A stretch of 32,913 bases of DNA from CAG-390 sp045633005. Its GTDB lineage: Bacteria > Bacillota > Clostridia > Oscillospirales > CAG-272. The notes beneath the pieces are model-generated. The model ran no database searches, was not told where the DNA came from, and worked only from the letters and a program-made list of their open reading frames with translations. This document shows positions 1-8,569 of the stretch, one piece after another. The stretch spans positions 1-32,913 of the forward strand of contig JAZQXT010000044.1 of assembly GCA_045633005.1 (NCBI GenBank), given 5' to 3'. Each line of letters starts with the position of its first letter. Position 1 is the stretch's first letter. Both the position numbers and the translations under genes were made by a program.

Positions 1-566
1 ACGGCGTGGATGCCGATGTGCTGGGGCTGGCGCATACCGTTCTGACTACGTCCGACGACGAACTCCGCATCGCGGCGAACGAGCTTTATGGCGTTAGCAA
101 GCATAAGTGCCGTGCCGCTGGGAACGTCAAGCTTGCGGTTGTGATGCTTTTCGATAATTTCAATATCCGCATCGGGGAAAGCCGCCGCCGCAGACTTTGC
201 AAGCTTAACGAGCACCGCCACGCCTACGGACATATTTGCCGAGTGGAAGATAGCGACCTTTTTTGAAGCCTCCTCTATCATAGCAAGCTCCTCGGCAGTG
301 TGTCCCGTGGTAGCAATAACGAGGGGGATTCGGCGCTCGACGGCATAGTCCGTCAGCTTCTTGGTAGCGCTGTGATGCGAAAAATCAATTATGCAATCAG
401 CCGCGCCCGTGAAATCGAATATATCGTTATAAAATTTTCTGCTCGGTACGGGAGTGTTGTTTATATCGACGTAGGCGGCGATCTTCGTGCCGTGATAACC
501 CGCATCGCAAAGACGCTGAAGCTCGTTTCCTACTCTACCGAGCGATCCGTTCAGTATTATCTTCAT
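1..566 (-). CDS. dapB: 4-hydroxy-tetrahydrodipicolinate reductase (DapB), 3' end cut by window edge
   Basis: DapB reduces the DapA product with NAD(P)H in the cytosolic diaminopimelate/lysine pathway. Reading the minus strand from the ATG at 566 gives an open frame to the left edge, so the C-terminus is missing. The start MKIILNGSLGRVGNE carries the Gly-rich dinucleotide-binding loop. Further on are IDFSHHSATKKL, the nucleotide-contacting ATTGHTAEE, and the family signature EIIEKHHNRKLDVPSGTA, which contains the catalytic His pair region and the substrate-binding K-x-D-x-PSGTA. A ribosome site (AGGAAG) precedes the ATG. The gene starts 21 nt after the dapA stop, so the two are cotranscribed from the lysine-riboswitch promoter. 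The signature has N-R-K where many members have a shorter spacing, which I read as family variation. Identity is certain; only the end is unseen. Confidence 0.95.
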   Translation of the reverse strand, partial: MKIILNGSLGRVGNELQRLCDAGYHGTKIAAYVDINNTPVPSRKFYNDIFDFTGAADCIIDFSHHSATKKLTDYAVERRIPLVIATTGHTAEELAMIEEASKKVAIFHSANMSVGVAVLVKLAKSAAAAFPDADIEIIEKHHNRKLDVPSGTALMLANAIKLVRRDAEFVVGRSQNGMRQPQHIGIHA

Positions 567-587
567 TTTTTAACTTCCTAATCTGTA

Positions 588-1475
588 TCAGACGTTTATT
601 CCTGCCTCGCGCATACGGGCGATGAGAACTTCCTTGTGAGCATCCTCCATAGGAGTGAGGGGGGAGCGCAGATAATCCGCACCGTATCCCATAGCCGCCA
701 TAGCCGCCTTTGCGGGAATCGGGTTGACCTCGGAGAACAGAGCCTTGATAAGAGGAATCATATCAAGCTGAAGCTTTGCCGCCTCGGCAGTCTTTCCCTC
801 AAGGAAAAGGTGGCACATACGGCTCGTCAGCTTGGGAAGCGGATTGGAAAGAACGGAAATTACGCCCTTTCCGCCAAGAGACATGATAGGGATGATCTGA
901 TCGTCATTTCCCGAATACATATCGAGCTTATCGCCAACGAGGTGGAGCGTTTCTGCGGCTCTTGAAAGATCGCCGCTTGCTTCCTTGATACCTTGGATCA
1001 TGGGGTGATCGGCAAGTGCTGCGTAGGTTGCGGGATCAATATTAACACCCGTACGGGAAGGAACGTTATAAAGGATAAGCGGTATGGAGCTTGCATCAGC
1101 AATAGCCTCATACATCTTGATAAGACCCTTCTGGGTAGCCTTGTTATAATAAGGTGTAACCACGAGAGCCGCGTCAGCACCTACCTCGCAGGAATAGCGG
1201 GTAAGCTCAAGCGCGTAATCGGTGTGGTTAGAGCCCGTTCCCGCGATAACGGGAACTCTGCCCGCGATCTGCTCAACGGCAAACTTTATAATAGCCTTAT
1301 GCTCCGCGTCGGTAAGAGTCGAGCCCTCGCCCGTCGTACCGCCGACGACGATAGCGTCGATTCCCTCGGCGATCTGCCAATCGATCAAACGCCCGAAAGC
1401 GTCAAAATCAATGTTCCCCTGATTGTCAAAGGGAGTGATAATGGCGGTAGCCGCACCTGTGAATACTGTTTTCAT
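588..1475 (-). CDS. dapA: 4-hydroxy-tetrahydrodipicolinate synthase (DapA)
   Basis: DapA condenses pyruvate with aspartate semialdehyde, the first committed step to diaminopimelate and lysine. The 295-residue product has the family's usual length. It shows the GGTTGE motif (about residues 45-50), the catalytic tyrosine in LYNVPSRTG (Tyr136) and the Schiff-base lysine in IKEASGD (Lys164). The frame stays open further upstream to 1532, but I chose MKTVFTG because an AGGAG ribosome site lies 7-8 nt before it and because the longer version would run into the terminator hairpin of the leader. It is first in a dapA-dapB operon controlled by a lysine riboswitch, which fits product feedback on the pathway. 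No unusual residues are seen. Confidence 0.97.
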   Translation of the reverse strand: MKTVFTGAATAIITPFDNQGNIDFDAFGRLIDWQIAEGIDAIVVGGTTGEGSTLTDAEHKAIIKFAVEQIAGRVPVIAGTGSNHTDYALELTRYSCEVGADAALVVTPYYNKATQKGLIKMYEAIADASSIPLILYNVPSRTGVNIDPATYAALADHPMIQGIKEASGDLSRAAETLHLVGDKLDMYSGNDDQIIPIMSLGGKGVISVLSNPLPKLTSRMCHLFLEGKTAEAAKLQLDMIPLIKALFSEVNPIPAKAAMAAMGYGADYLRSPLTPMEDAHKEVLIARMREAGINV

Positions 1476-1506
1476 GTGTTTTCTCCTGAAATAATTAATT
1501 ATTCTG

Positions 1507-1542
1507 AAAAATAAAAATAGCCGACATAACATCGACTACCAT
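1507..1542 (-). terminator. Attenuator terminator of the lysine riboswitch, overlapping the antiterminator strand
   Basis: On the minus strand TAGTCGA (1532-1538) pairs with TCGGCTA (1518-1524) with one G-U pair and a 7-nt loop, followed by TTTTTATTTTT: an intrinsic terminator between the lysine aptamer and dapA. Its left arm overlaps the stretch ATGGTAG (1536-1542), which can instead pair with CTATCAT (1586-1592), the 3' strand of aptamer helix P1. The two structures are mutually exclusive, so lysine binding should favour termination. Confidence 0.85.
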
Positions 1543-1585
1543 AATTACCGAAGACCCCAACAAAAGGGCGCATATTCAAATAATA

Positions 1586-1757
1586 ATGATAGCACTCCGT
1601 TAAAACGGCAAAACGCCGTCCACGACAGTAAAACGGATATTGTCCGAGTTACCAGGATACACTTACGCCTCGTGCTCCTTCGGCGACGTCCCCTTTCAAG
1701 CTTGCAAGCGTTGCGAGCGTTACACAAACCTTACTTTTGAACAATCGCGCCTCTATT
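1586..1757 (-). promoter_or_regulatory. Lysine riboswitch (L box) upstream of dapA
   Basis: The minus-strand leader has the conserved blocks of the lysine aptamer in order: ATAGAGGCGCG at the P1 5' strand, CAAAAGTAAGG, the highly conserved AAAGGGGACGTCGCCGAAGG, then CTGGTAACTCGGACA, TTTACTGTCGTGGACGG and the closing P1 strand GAGTGCTATC. The order, spacing and position directly before dapA all agree. With the downstream terminator it should turn dapA-dapB off when lysine is plentiful. Boundaries are approximate to a few bases. Confidence 0.93.
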
Positions 1758-1775
1758 CTTTATTTCAGTTAATTC

Positions 1776-1804
1776 ATAATACCATAAATACGTGCCTTTG
1801 TCAA
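1776..1804 (-). promoter_or_regulatory. Sigma-A-type promoter for dapA-dapB
   Basis: On the minus strand TTGACA (1799-1804) and TATTAT (1776-1781) are separated by exactly 17 nt, and TGG just before the -10 gives an extended -10. Transcription would start near 1769, about 12 nt before the lysine aptamer. Confidence 0.88.
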
Positions 1805-1834
1805 TACAAAGTTGATAAAATTTAGCAAAAAGGC

Positions 1835-1866
1835 AAAAACAGCGCCGATCTTTCGACGCTGTTTTT
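1835..1866. terminator. Bidirectional-looking terminator after fhs
   Basis: AAAAACAGCG (1835-1844) and CGCTGTTTTT (1857-1866) form a 10-bp perfect stem, extended by CGA/TCG after one mismatch. The run on the minus strand after the stem is T-rich. It lies 10 nt past the fhs stop and closes the purine operon, just upstream of the dapA promoter. Confidence 0.87.
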
Positions 1867-1876
1867 ACTTTTATAA

Positions 1877-3550
1877 TCAGAAAAGTCCTGAAATTTTTCC
1901 GTTTTCGTCCACGTCGATCCTTTCGGCGGCGGGTTTGGGCGGAAGTCCGGGCATCGTCATGATAGCACCCGTCAGAACGACGATAAATCCTGCTCCTGCG
2001 GACACCTTAACGTCACGAACCTTTACGGTAAAGCCCTCGGGCGCGCCAAGCTTCGTAGCATCGTCGGAGAAGCTGTACTGCGTTTTCGCAACGCAAATCG
2101 GAAGCTTGTCAAAGCCAAGCTCGGTAAGCTTTGCAATAGATTTTTCAGCAGTTGCGTCAAAATCAACGCCGTCTCCGCCGTAAATGCGGCGAACAACGGT
2201 AGCTATCTTATCCTTTATGGGAAGGTCAAGCTCATAGCTGAACGAGAAATCGTTCTCCTCCTCACAAAGACGGACGACCTCTTTGGCAAGCGCTTCGCCG
2301 CCCTTGCCGCCCTCTGCCCATACGGTAGAAAGCGCAACGTTTACGCCAAGCGTCTTGCACTTTTCGATAACGAGAGCTATCTCGGCATCCGTGTCGGTGG
2401 GGAAACGGTTGACAGCCACCACGCAAGGAAGCTTATATACGTTTTTGATGTTCGAAACGTGACGAAGGAGGTTGGGAATTCCCTTCTCCAGCGATTCAAG
2501 ATTTTCAGCACCAAGCTCGGTCTTGGGCGTTCCGCCGTGCATCTTGAGTGCGCGAACGGTAGCAACGACGACAACCGCATCAGGACGGAGTCCTGCGGCG
2601 CGGCACTTGATGTCAAGGAACTTTTCAGCACCGAGATCAGCGCCAAAGCCTGCCTCGGTAACTGCGTAATCTCCAAGCTTCATAGCCATTCTCGTTGCGA
2701 TAACGGAGTTACAGCCGTGTGCGATGTTAGCAAACGGGCCGCCGTGAACGAAGGCGGGAGTGCCCTCGATGGTCTGAACGAGATTGGGCTTGAGCGCATC
2801 CTTGAGAAGCGCGGTCATAGCACCGACAGCCTTAAGGTCGCCTGCGGTTACGGGCTTATCCTCGTAAGTGTATGCGACTACTATGCGGGAAAGTCTTTCC
2901 TTCAGATCGTTTATAGAGGTCGAAAGGCAGAATACCGCCATGATCTCTGACGCTACGGTGATATCGTATCCATCCTCGCGGGGAACGCCGTTGACACGAC
3001 CACCAAGACCGTCCGTTACAAAGCGAAGCTGACGGTCGTTCATATCTACGCATCTGCGCCAAGTTATGCGGCGAGGGTCGATTCCAAGCGCATTGCCCTG
3101 ATAGATGTGGTTATCAAGCATAGCGGCAAGAAGGTTGTTTGCCGCGCCTATTGCGTGAAAATCGCCCGTAAAATGCAGGTTGATATCCTCCATAGGAAGC
3201 ACCTGCGCGTATCCACCGCCTGCCGCGCCGCCCTTGACACCGAAAACGGGTCCGAGAGAGGGCTCGCGCAGAGCGACGACGACGTTTTTGCCGATACGGC
3301 GCAAGCCGTCGGAAAGACCGATGGTGGTCGTGGTCTTTCCTTCGCCTGCGGGCGTGGGCGTAATAGCCGTTACGAGAACGAGCTTGCCGTTTTTGCGAGT
3401 GGATTCATTAAGAAGCGAGTAATCGACCTTAGCCTTATATTTTCCATAAGGCTCAAGATACTTATCGTCGATACCTGCGGTTTTGGCTATATCGCCTATA
3501 TATGACATTTTAGCCGCCTGAGCGATCTCAATATCAGAAAGATATGCCAC
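1877..3550 (-). CDS. fhs: Formate-tetrahydrofolate ligase
   Basis: This enzyme joins formate to tetrahydrofolate using ATP to make 10-formyl-THF, the one-carbon donor for both formyl transfers of purine synthesis and the entry of the Wood-Ljungdahl methyl branch. The 557 residues match the family length. The nucleotide loop TPAGEGKTTT is at residues 66-75, followed by the family blocks REPSLGPVFGVKGGAAGGG and NLHFTGDFHAIGAANN, and by DMNDRQLR. Translation starts at GTG with a strong GGAGGAA site 7 nt upstream. It is the last gene of the ZTP-controlled purine operon, 38 nt after purL, and is followed by a terminator. Its place beside purN, the AICAR transformylase gene and a formate channel gene indicates that it serves purine synthesis here. 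An additional acetogenic role cannot be judged from this window. Confidence 0.97.
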   Translation of the reverse strand: MAYLSDIEIAQAAKMSYIGDIAKTAGIDDKYLEPYGKYKAKVDYSLLNESTRKNGKLVLVTAITPTPAGEGKTTTTIGLSDGLRRIGKNVVVALREPSLGPVFGVKGGAAGGGYAQVLPMEDINLHFTGDFHAIGAANNLLAAMLDNHIYQGNALGIDPRRITWRRCVDMNDRQLRFVTDGLGGRVNGVPREDGYDITVASEIMAVFCLSTSINDLKERLSRIVVAYTYEDKPVTAGDLKAVGAMTALLKDALKPNLVQTIEGTPAFVHGGPFANIAHGCNSVIATRMAMKLGDYAVTEAGFGADLGAEKFLDIKCRAAGLRPDAVVVVATVRALKMHGGTPKTELGAENLESLEKGIPNLLRHVSNIKNVYKLPCVVAVNRFPTDTDAEIALVIEKCKTLGVNVALSTVWAEGGKGGEALAKEVVRLCEEENDFSFSYELDLPIKDKIATVVRRIYGGDGVDFDATAEKSIAKLTELGFDKLPICVAKTQYSFSDDATKLGAPEGFTVKVRDVKVSAGAGFIVVLTGAIMTMPGLPPKPAAERIDVDENGKISGLF

Positions 3551-3588
3551 TATAATTTCCTCCGAAATTTAATAATGTAAGGAAGGGT

Positions 3589-6500
3589 TTAGCCCTTGAA
3601 GTACTTCACGGCAGAGGCAAACATCTGCATATCGAACTGACCGAGAACGTTCTTGTAAAGTCCCGAGCCGATACGCTCACTATGTCCCATCTTACCGAAA
3701 ACTCTGCCGTCGGGAGATGTTATACCCTCGATAGCGCATACCGAGCCGTTGGGATTGTATCTGATGTCGTCCGTAGCGTTTCCGTCAAGGTCAACGTACT
3801 GCGTTGCGATCTGACCGTTTGCGGCAAGTGCGGCAACTACCTCGTCGGATGCGAGGAACTTACCTTCGCCGTGAGAGATCGGAACGGTGTAAACGTCGCC
3901 AACGTTAGTGGCGGAAAGCCAAGGGGACTTATTGGAAGCAATTCTGATGCGAACGAGCTTCGACTGGTGGCGTGCGATGTTGTTGAAGGTGAGCGTGGGG
4001 CAGTTTTCATCGGTGTCGATGATCTTTCCGTAAGGAACGAGTCCGAGCTTTACGAGAGCCTGGAAGCCGTTGCAAATACCGCACATAAGACCGCCGCGAT
4101 TGTCAAGCAGGTCGTGAACGCCGTTCTTTACGGCTTCGTTGCGGAAGAACGCCATAATAAACTTACCCGAACCGTCGGGCTCGTCGCCGCCCGAAAATCC
4201 TCCGGGGATGAATACCATCTGCGCACTCCTTAGCTTTTCGGCAAACTGATCTACGCTGCGCGCGATAGAATCGGCAGTAAGGTTGTTTATAACGAATATC
4301 TCGGCATCAGCACCCGCGTCACGCATAACCTTTGCGGAATCGTATTCGCAGTTAGTTCCGGGGAACACGGGAATAAGAACCTTGGGCGTGGAGGTGATGA
4401 GCGCGGGAGCCTTACGGCTTTCTGCCTTGAAGGAGAAGTTTTCGTACTTCTTAACGTCTTCCTTTTCCATGCAGGGATATACGCTCTCAAGCTTCGACTC
4501 GTATGCGTGAGAAAGCTTTGCAAGGCTTGCCTTTTCTGCGCCAAGCTCAATGCTGTCGCCATCGGTAACAGTACCGATAAGCTCGCCGACTACCTCGTCG
4601 GTCTCAATGAGGAACGCACCGTATGCGTAGGAGAATATCTTATCAAGCGTGATACCGTCGGCATACTTAAAGCCAAAGCCGTTACCGAGGCACATCTTAA
4701 GCACGCCCTCGGCAATTCCGCCGTAGGTGGGAGTCCACGCGGAGTAGACCTTGCCCTCGCGTACAAGTGCGCTTACTGTATCAAAGCACTTCTTGAGTGA
4801 GTCTGCGGTGGGCAGACCGTTTTCATCGTATTCGGGAGCAATAAGAACTACCTTTGAGCCTGCCTTTTTGAATTCGCCCGAAACTACGTCGGCGGTTTTG
4901 CCCGTAGTGACCGCGAAGGATACGAGCGTGGGGGGAACGTCAATGTCCTCAAACGAGCCGCTCATAGAGTCCTTGCCGCCGATAGAGGCGATACCGAGGT
5001 CAAGCTGTGCCTTGAACGCGCCAAGGAGCGCCGCCATAGGCTTGCCCCAACGCTTGGGATCACGAGCAGGCTTTTCGAAATATTCCTGGAAGGTGAGATA
5101 TACGTCCTCAAAGCTTGCGCCTGCGGCGATAAGCTTTGCTACGCTCTCAACAACTGCAAGATAAGCACCGTGGTAGGGGCTCTTTTCCGTGATAAAGGGA
5201 TTATATCCCCAAGACATAAAGGAGCAATCGTCGGTATGCTTTTTCTCTACCGAGATCTTATGCACCATTGCCTGAATGGGAGTCGTCTGATTCTTGCCGC
5301 CAAAGGGCATAAGCACGGTGCCTGCGCCGATGGTGGAGTCAAAGCGCTCCGAAAGTCCGCGCTTCGAGCATACGTTAAGGTCGGAGGCAAGAGCCATATA
5401 ACCGTCGGTAAAGCTTGCGGGAACGCCCTTTGCAAAGTCTGCGGGAGCGGTGGGAGCGATGTCTATATGCTTTTCAGCACCGTTGGAGTTAAGGAACTCG
5501 CGGGAAATATCAACGATAGTGTTTCCGTTCCAATGCATACGCAGACGGGGCTCTTCGGTGACGCGCGCAACGACGGTCGCCTCAAGATTTTCGCTGTATG
5601 CGAGAGCCATAAACGCCTCAACGTCCTTTGCCTCTACAACAACAGCCATTCTCTCCTGAGACTCGCTGATAGCAAGCTCGGTGCCGTCAAGTCCGTCGTA
5701 TTTCTTGGGAACTGCGTTAAGGTCGATGTCAAGTCCGTCAGCAAGCTCGCCGACTGCAACGGATACGCCGCCCGCGCCGAAATCGTTACAACGCTTGATC
5801 ATACGGCAAGCGGTGGGATTTCTGAAAAGACGCTGAAGCTTTCTTTCTTCGGGAGCGTTACCCTTTTGAACCTCTGCTCCGCAGGTCTCAAGAGATTGCA
5901 GAGTGTGCTTTTTGGACGAGCCCGTTGCGCCGCCGCAACCGTCGCGACCCGTTCTGCCGCCGAGAAGGATAACTACGTCACCGTCCTCGGGACGCTCACG
6001 GCGTACGTTTTCTGCGGGAGCGGCGGCGATAACCGCGCCGATCTCCATACGCTTTGCGGCGTAGCCTGCGTGATAAAGCTCGTCAACCATACCCGTGGCA
6101 AGACCGATCTGGTTGCCGTAGGATGAGTAGCCGGCCGCAGCCGTGGTAACGATCTTACGCTGGGGCAGCTTGCCCTTGATGGTTTCGGAAACGGGAGTAA
6201 GGGGATCAGCCGCGCCCGTTACGCGCATAGCGGCGTAAACGTAGGATCTACCCGAAAGCGGATCGCGGATAGCACCGCCGATGCAGGTAGCCGCACCGCC
6301 GAAGGGCTCGATCTCCGTGGGGTGATTGTGGGTTTCGTTCTTGAAAAGGAGAAGCCAAGGCTCTTTTTTGCCATCAACCTCGATCTCGATCTTGACGGTA
6401 CAAGCGTTGATCTCCTCGGACTCGTCGAGCTTATCAAGCATACCCTTTTTCTTAAGGTATCTCGTAGCGACGGTAGCGATGTCCATAAGATTTATGGGCT

Positions 6501-7275
6501 TCGTTCTGCCGATCTCGCGGCGCACTGCGAGATAGTCCTCGTAAGCGGCGCGGAGAAGCTCGTCCTCGAAATGAACGTTATCAATAGTGGTAAGGAAGGT
6601 GGTGTGACGGCAATGGTCCGACCAATAGGTATCGATCATTCTGATCTCGGTAATGGTAGGATCGCGCTTCTCGGAAATGAAATATTTCTGGCAGAAGGTG
6701 ATGTCGTCAATATCCATAGCAAGTCCGTACTTTGCTACGAAATCGGCAAGACCTGCGCGGTCAAGCGCACAGAAGCCGTCAAGCGTTGCAACGGTAGTGG
6801 GAAGCTCGTACTGCATAGCGAGAGTATCGGGCTTTTCAAGAGTTGCCTCGCGTGCTTCAACGGGGTTGATAACGTACTTTTTGATCTTTTCGATATCAGC
6901 ATCGCTAAGCTTGCCGCCGAGAACGTATACCTTTGCCGTTCTGATAGTGGGGCGGTCGCCGCAGGAAACTATCTGAATGCACTGTGCGGCGGAATCGGCT
7001 CTCTGGTCAAACTGACCGGGGAGAAATTCTACTGCGAAAACGTAGCCGCCGTTTGATACCACGTCGTCAGAGGTAATATCAAGCTGGGGCTCGGAAAATA
7101 CGCTGTGAACTGCCTCGGAAAAGAGCTCCTCGGTGATGTTCTCAACGTCGTATCTGTTAAGTATTCTTACGTATTTAAGGCTTGAAATACCAACGAGATT
7201 GCGAAGCTCGGAGCAAAGCGATCTCGCTTCGTTATCAAGTCCCGTTTTCTTCTCAACGAATATTCTGTAAACCAT
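3589..7275 (-). CDS. purL: Phosphoribosylformylglycinamidine synthase, single-chain form
   Basis: This enzyme converts FGAR, glutamine and ATP to FGAM, the fourth step of purine synthesis. At 1228 residues it is the fused type, with an N-terminal PurS-like region (about 1-160), two AIRS-like halves and a C-terminal class I glutaminase (from about 966). Visible motifs are WSDHCRHTTF at 218-227, the ATP/metal block FKNETHNHPTEIEPFGGA near 310, GGKDSMSG in the second half, and the glutaminase nucleophile in CGICNGFQ (Cys1068) with its His-x-Glu in ISHGEGKF (His1135, Glu1137). The fusion explains why no separate purS or purQ is needed. It starts 2 nt after purD, and its ribosome site lies inside the purD end, so the two are translationally linked. 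Unlike PurF in this operon, its glutaminase site is intact. Confidence 0.97.
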   Translation of the reverse strand: MVYRIFVEKKTGLDNEARSLCSELRNLVGISSLKYVRILNRYDVENITEELFSEAVHSVFSEPQLDITSDDVVSNGGYVFAVEFLPGQFDQRADSAAQCIQIVSCGDRPTIRTAKVYVLGGKLSDADIEKIKKYVINPVEAREATLEKPDTLAMQYELPTTVATLDGFCALDRAGLADFVAKYGLAMDIDDITFCQKYFISEKRDPTITEIRMIDTYWSDHCRHTTFLTTIDNVHFEDELLRAAYEDYLAVRREIGRTKPINLMDIATVATRYLKKKGMLDKLDESEEINACTVKIEIEVDGKKEPWLLLFKNETHNHPTEIEPFGGAATCIGGAIRDPLSGRSYVYAAMRVTGAADPLTPVSETIKGKLPQRKIVTTAAAGYSSYGNQIGLATGMVDELYHAGYAAKRMEIGAVIAAAPAENVRRERPEDGDVVILLGGRTGRDGCGGATGSSKKHTLQSLETCGAEVQKGNAPEERKLQRLFRNPTACRMIKRCNDFGAGGVSVAVGELADGLDIDLNAVPKKYDGLDGTELAISESQERMAVVVEAKDVEAFMALAYSENLEATVVARVTEEPRLRMHWNGNTIVDISREFLNSNGAEKHIDIAPTAPADFAKGVPASFTDGYMALASDLNVCSKRGLSERFDSTIGAGTVLMPFGGKNQTTPIQAMVHKISVEKKHTDDCSFMSWGYNPFITEKSPYHGAYLAVVESVAKLIAAGASFEDVYLTFQEYFEKPARDPKRWGKPMAALLGAFKAQLDLGIASIGGKDSMSGSFEDIDVPPTLVSFAVTTGKTADVVSGEFKKAGSKVVLIAPEYDENGLPTADSLKKCFDTVSALVREGKVYSAWTPTYGGIAEGVLKMCLGNGFGFKYADGITLDKIFSYAYGAFLIETDEVVGELIGTVTDGDSIELGAEKASLAKLSHAYESKLESVYPCMEKEDVKKYENFSFKAESRKAPALITSTPKVLIPVFPGTNCEYDSAKVMRDAGADAEIFVINNLTADSIARSVDQFAEKLRSAQMVFIPGGFSGGDEPDGSGKFIMAFFRNEAVKNGVHDLLDNRGGLMCGICNGFQALVKLGLVPYGKIIDTDENCPTLTFNNIARHQSKLVRIRIASNKSPWLSATNVGDVYTVPISHGEGKFLASDEVVAALAANGQIATQYVDLDGNATDDIRYNPNGSVCAIEGITSPDGRVFGKMGHSERIGSGLYKNVLGQFDMQMFASAVKYFKG

Positions 7276-7277
7276 TA

Positions 7278-8549
7278 TTATTCCTCCGTAAGTGCTTTAA
7301 GCGCACGCGCGCCGATGTCGTGACGGTAGTATGCGTTATCAAAGCTTATGTTCTCTACTTTGCCGTATGCCGCCTTTACGGCCTCGGGGAGCGTGTCGGC
7401 GGTAGCGGTCACGCCAAGGACTCTGCCGCCCGACGTAAGAAGCTTGCCGTCGCGCATCTCTGCGCCCGCAACATAAACGGACGAGGAAATCTCGGCGGGT
7501 ATAGATATCTCAAAACCCTTATCATATTTCTGCGGATATCCCTTGGATGCCATAATAACACAGCAAGCCGCGCCGTCGGAAAATTCAACGTCGACCTCGG
7601 CAAGTCTTTCCTCGGTCACCGCCTTCATTATCGTCAAGAGATCGCTCTTGAGAAGCGGAAGAACTACCTGCGTTTCGGGGTCTCCGAAGCGGCAGTTGTA
7701 TTCAATGACCTTGGGACCCTTGGGGGTGAGCATAAGTCCGAAGTAGAGACAGCCCTTGAAGGTGCGTCCCTCGGCGTTCATCGCGTTCATCGTGGGGATG
7801 AATATCTCATCCATACATACCTTTGCGACGTCGGCGGTGTAGTAGGGATTGGGCGCGATAGTGCCCATTCCGCCCGTGTTAAGTCCCGTATCGTTATCCC
7901 CCGCTCTCTTGTGGTCCATAGAGGAAACCATAGGAACTACCGTCTTGCCGTCTGTAAATGCGAGAACGGATACCTCGGGACCCGTGAGGAATTCCTCGAT
8001 AACTACGTTATCTCCGCTTGCGCCGAAGACCTTGTCCTCCATCATGGAGATAACAGCCTCCTCGGCTTCCTTGCGGTCCTGTGCGATGATAACGCCCTTG
8101 CCGAGAGCAAGTCCGTCAGCCTTTACTACGATAGGGTAATCAACACCTGCAAGGTAAGCGAGAGCCGCCTCCTTGTTATCGAAAATCTCATATTCCGCAG
8201 TAGGAATAGAGTATTTTTTCATAAGATTTTTGGAAAAAGCCTTACTTCCCTCGATTATAGCCGCCTTTTTGTCGGGGCCAAAGCAAGGAATGCCTTTGGC
8301 ATTCAGAGCATCGACCGCACCGAGAACGAGCGGATCGTCAGGGGTTACTATTGCGTAATCAATAGCTTTTTCGAGCGCAAAATCAACGATAGCGTCGATA
8401 TCTTTAGCTCCGATATTAACGCAGATAGCGTCGGCGGCAATACCGCCGTTGCCGGGGAGCGCGTAAATGCACTCTACGTCAGGATTTTTCTTTATCGCTT
8501 TTATAACGGCGTGCTCGCGTCCGCCGCCGCCAATTACGAGTATTTTCAT
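7278..8549 (-). CDS. purD: Phosphoribosylamine-glycine ligase (GAR synthetase)
   Basis: PurD couples 5-phosphoribosylamine and glycine with ATP hydrolysis, the second step of purine synthesis. The 423 residues are the normal length for the ATP-grasp enzyme. The start MKILVIGGGGREHAV is the conserved N-domain loop, followed by FGPDKKAA, the ATP-grasp region VVKADGLALGKGV, and the signature EYNCRFGDPETQVVLP. The ATG has a GGAGA site 6-7 nt upstream. It lies 20 nt after the AICAR transformylase gene and 2 nt before purL. Because 5-phosphoribosylamine is very labile, PurD should work close to PurF, encoded in the same transcript. No anomalies are seen. Confidence 0.97.
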   Translation of the reverse strand: MKILVIGGGGREHAVIKAIKKNPDVECIYALPGNGGIAADAICVNIGAKDIDAIVDFALEKAIDYAIVTPDDPLVLGAVDALNAKGIPCFGPDKKAAIIEGSKAFSKNLMKKYSIPTAEYEIFDNKEAALAYLAGVDYPIVVKADGLALGKGVIIAQDRKEAEEAVISMMEDKVFGASGDNVVIEEFLTGPEVSVLAFTDGKTVVPMVSSMDHKRAGDNDTGLNTGGMGTIAPNPYYTADVAKVCMDEIFIPTMNAMNAEGRTFKGCLYFGLMLTPKGPKVIEYNCRFGDPETQVVLPLLKSDLLTIMKAVTEERLAEVDVEFSDGAACCVIMASKGYPQKYDKGFEISIPAEISSSVYVAGAEMRDGKLLTSGGRVLGVTATADTLPEAVKAAYGKVENISFDNAYYRHDIGARALKALTEE

Positions 8550-8569
8550 TTGAAATCTCCGAATTTGTA

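Noticed and set aside
1476..1532. Longer dapA start giving 19 extra N-terminal residues
   Set aside because: The extension overlaps the riboswitch terminator and lacks a ribosome site; family members start at MKTVFTG.
5170..6126. Long plus-strand frame of 318 codons inside purL
   Set aside because: It is antisense to the conserved PurL ATP-binding halves and shows no protein-like features of its own.
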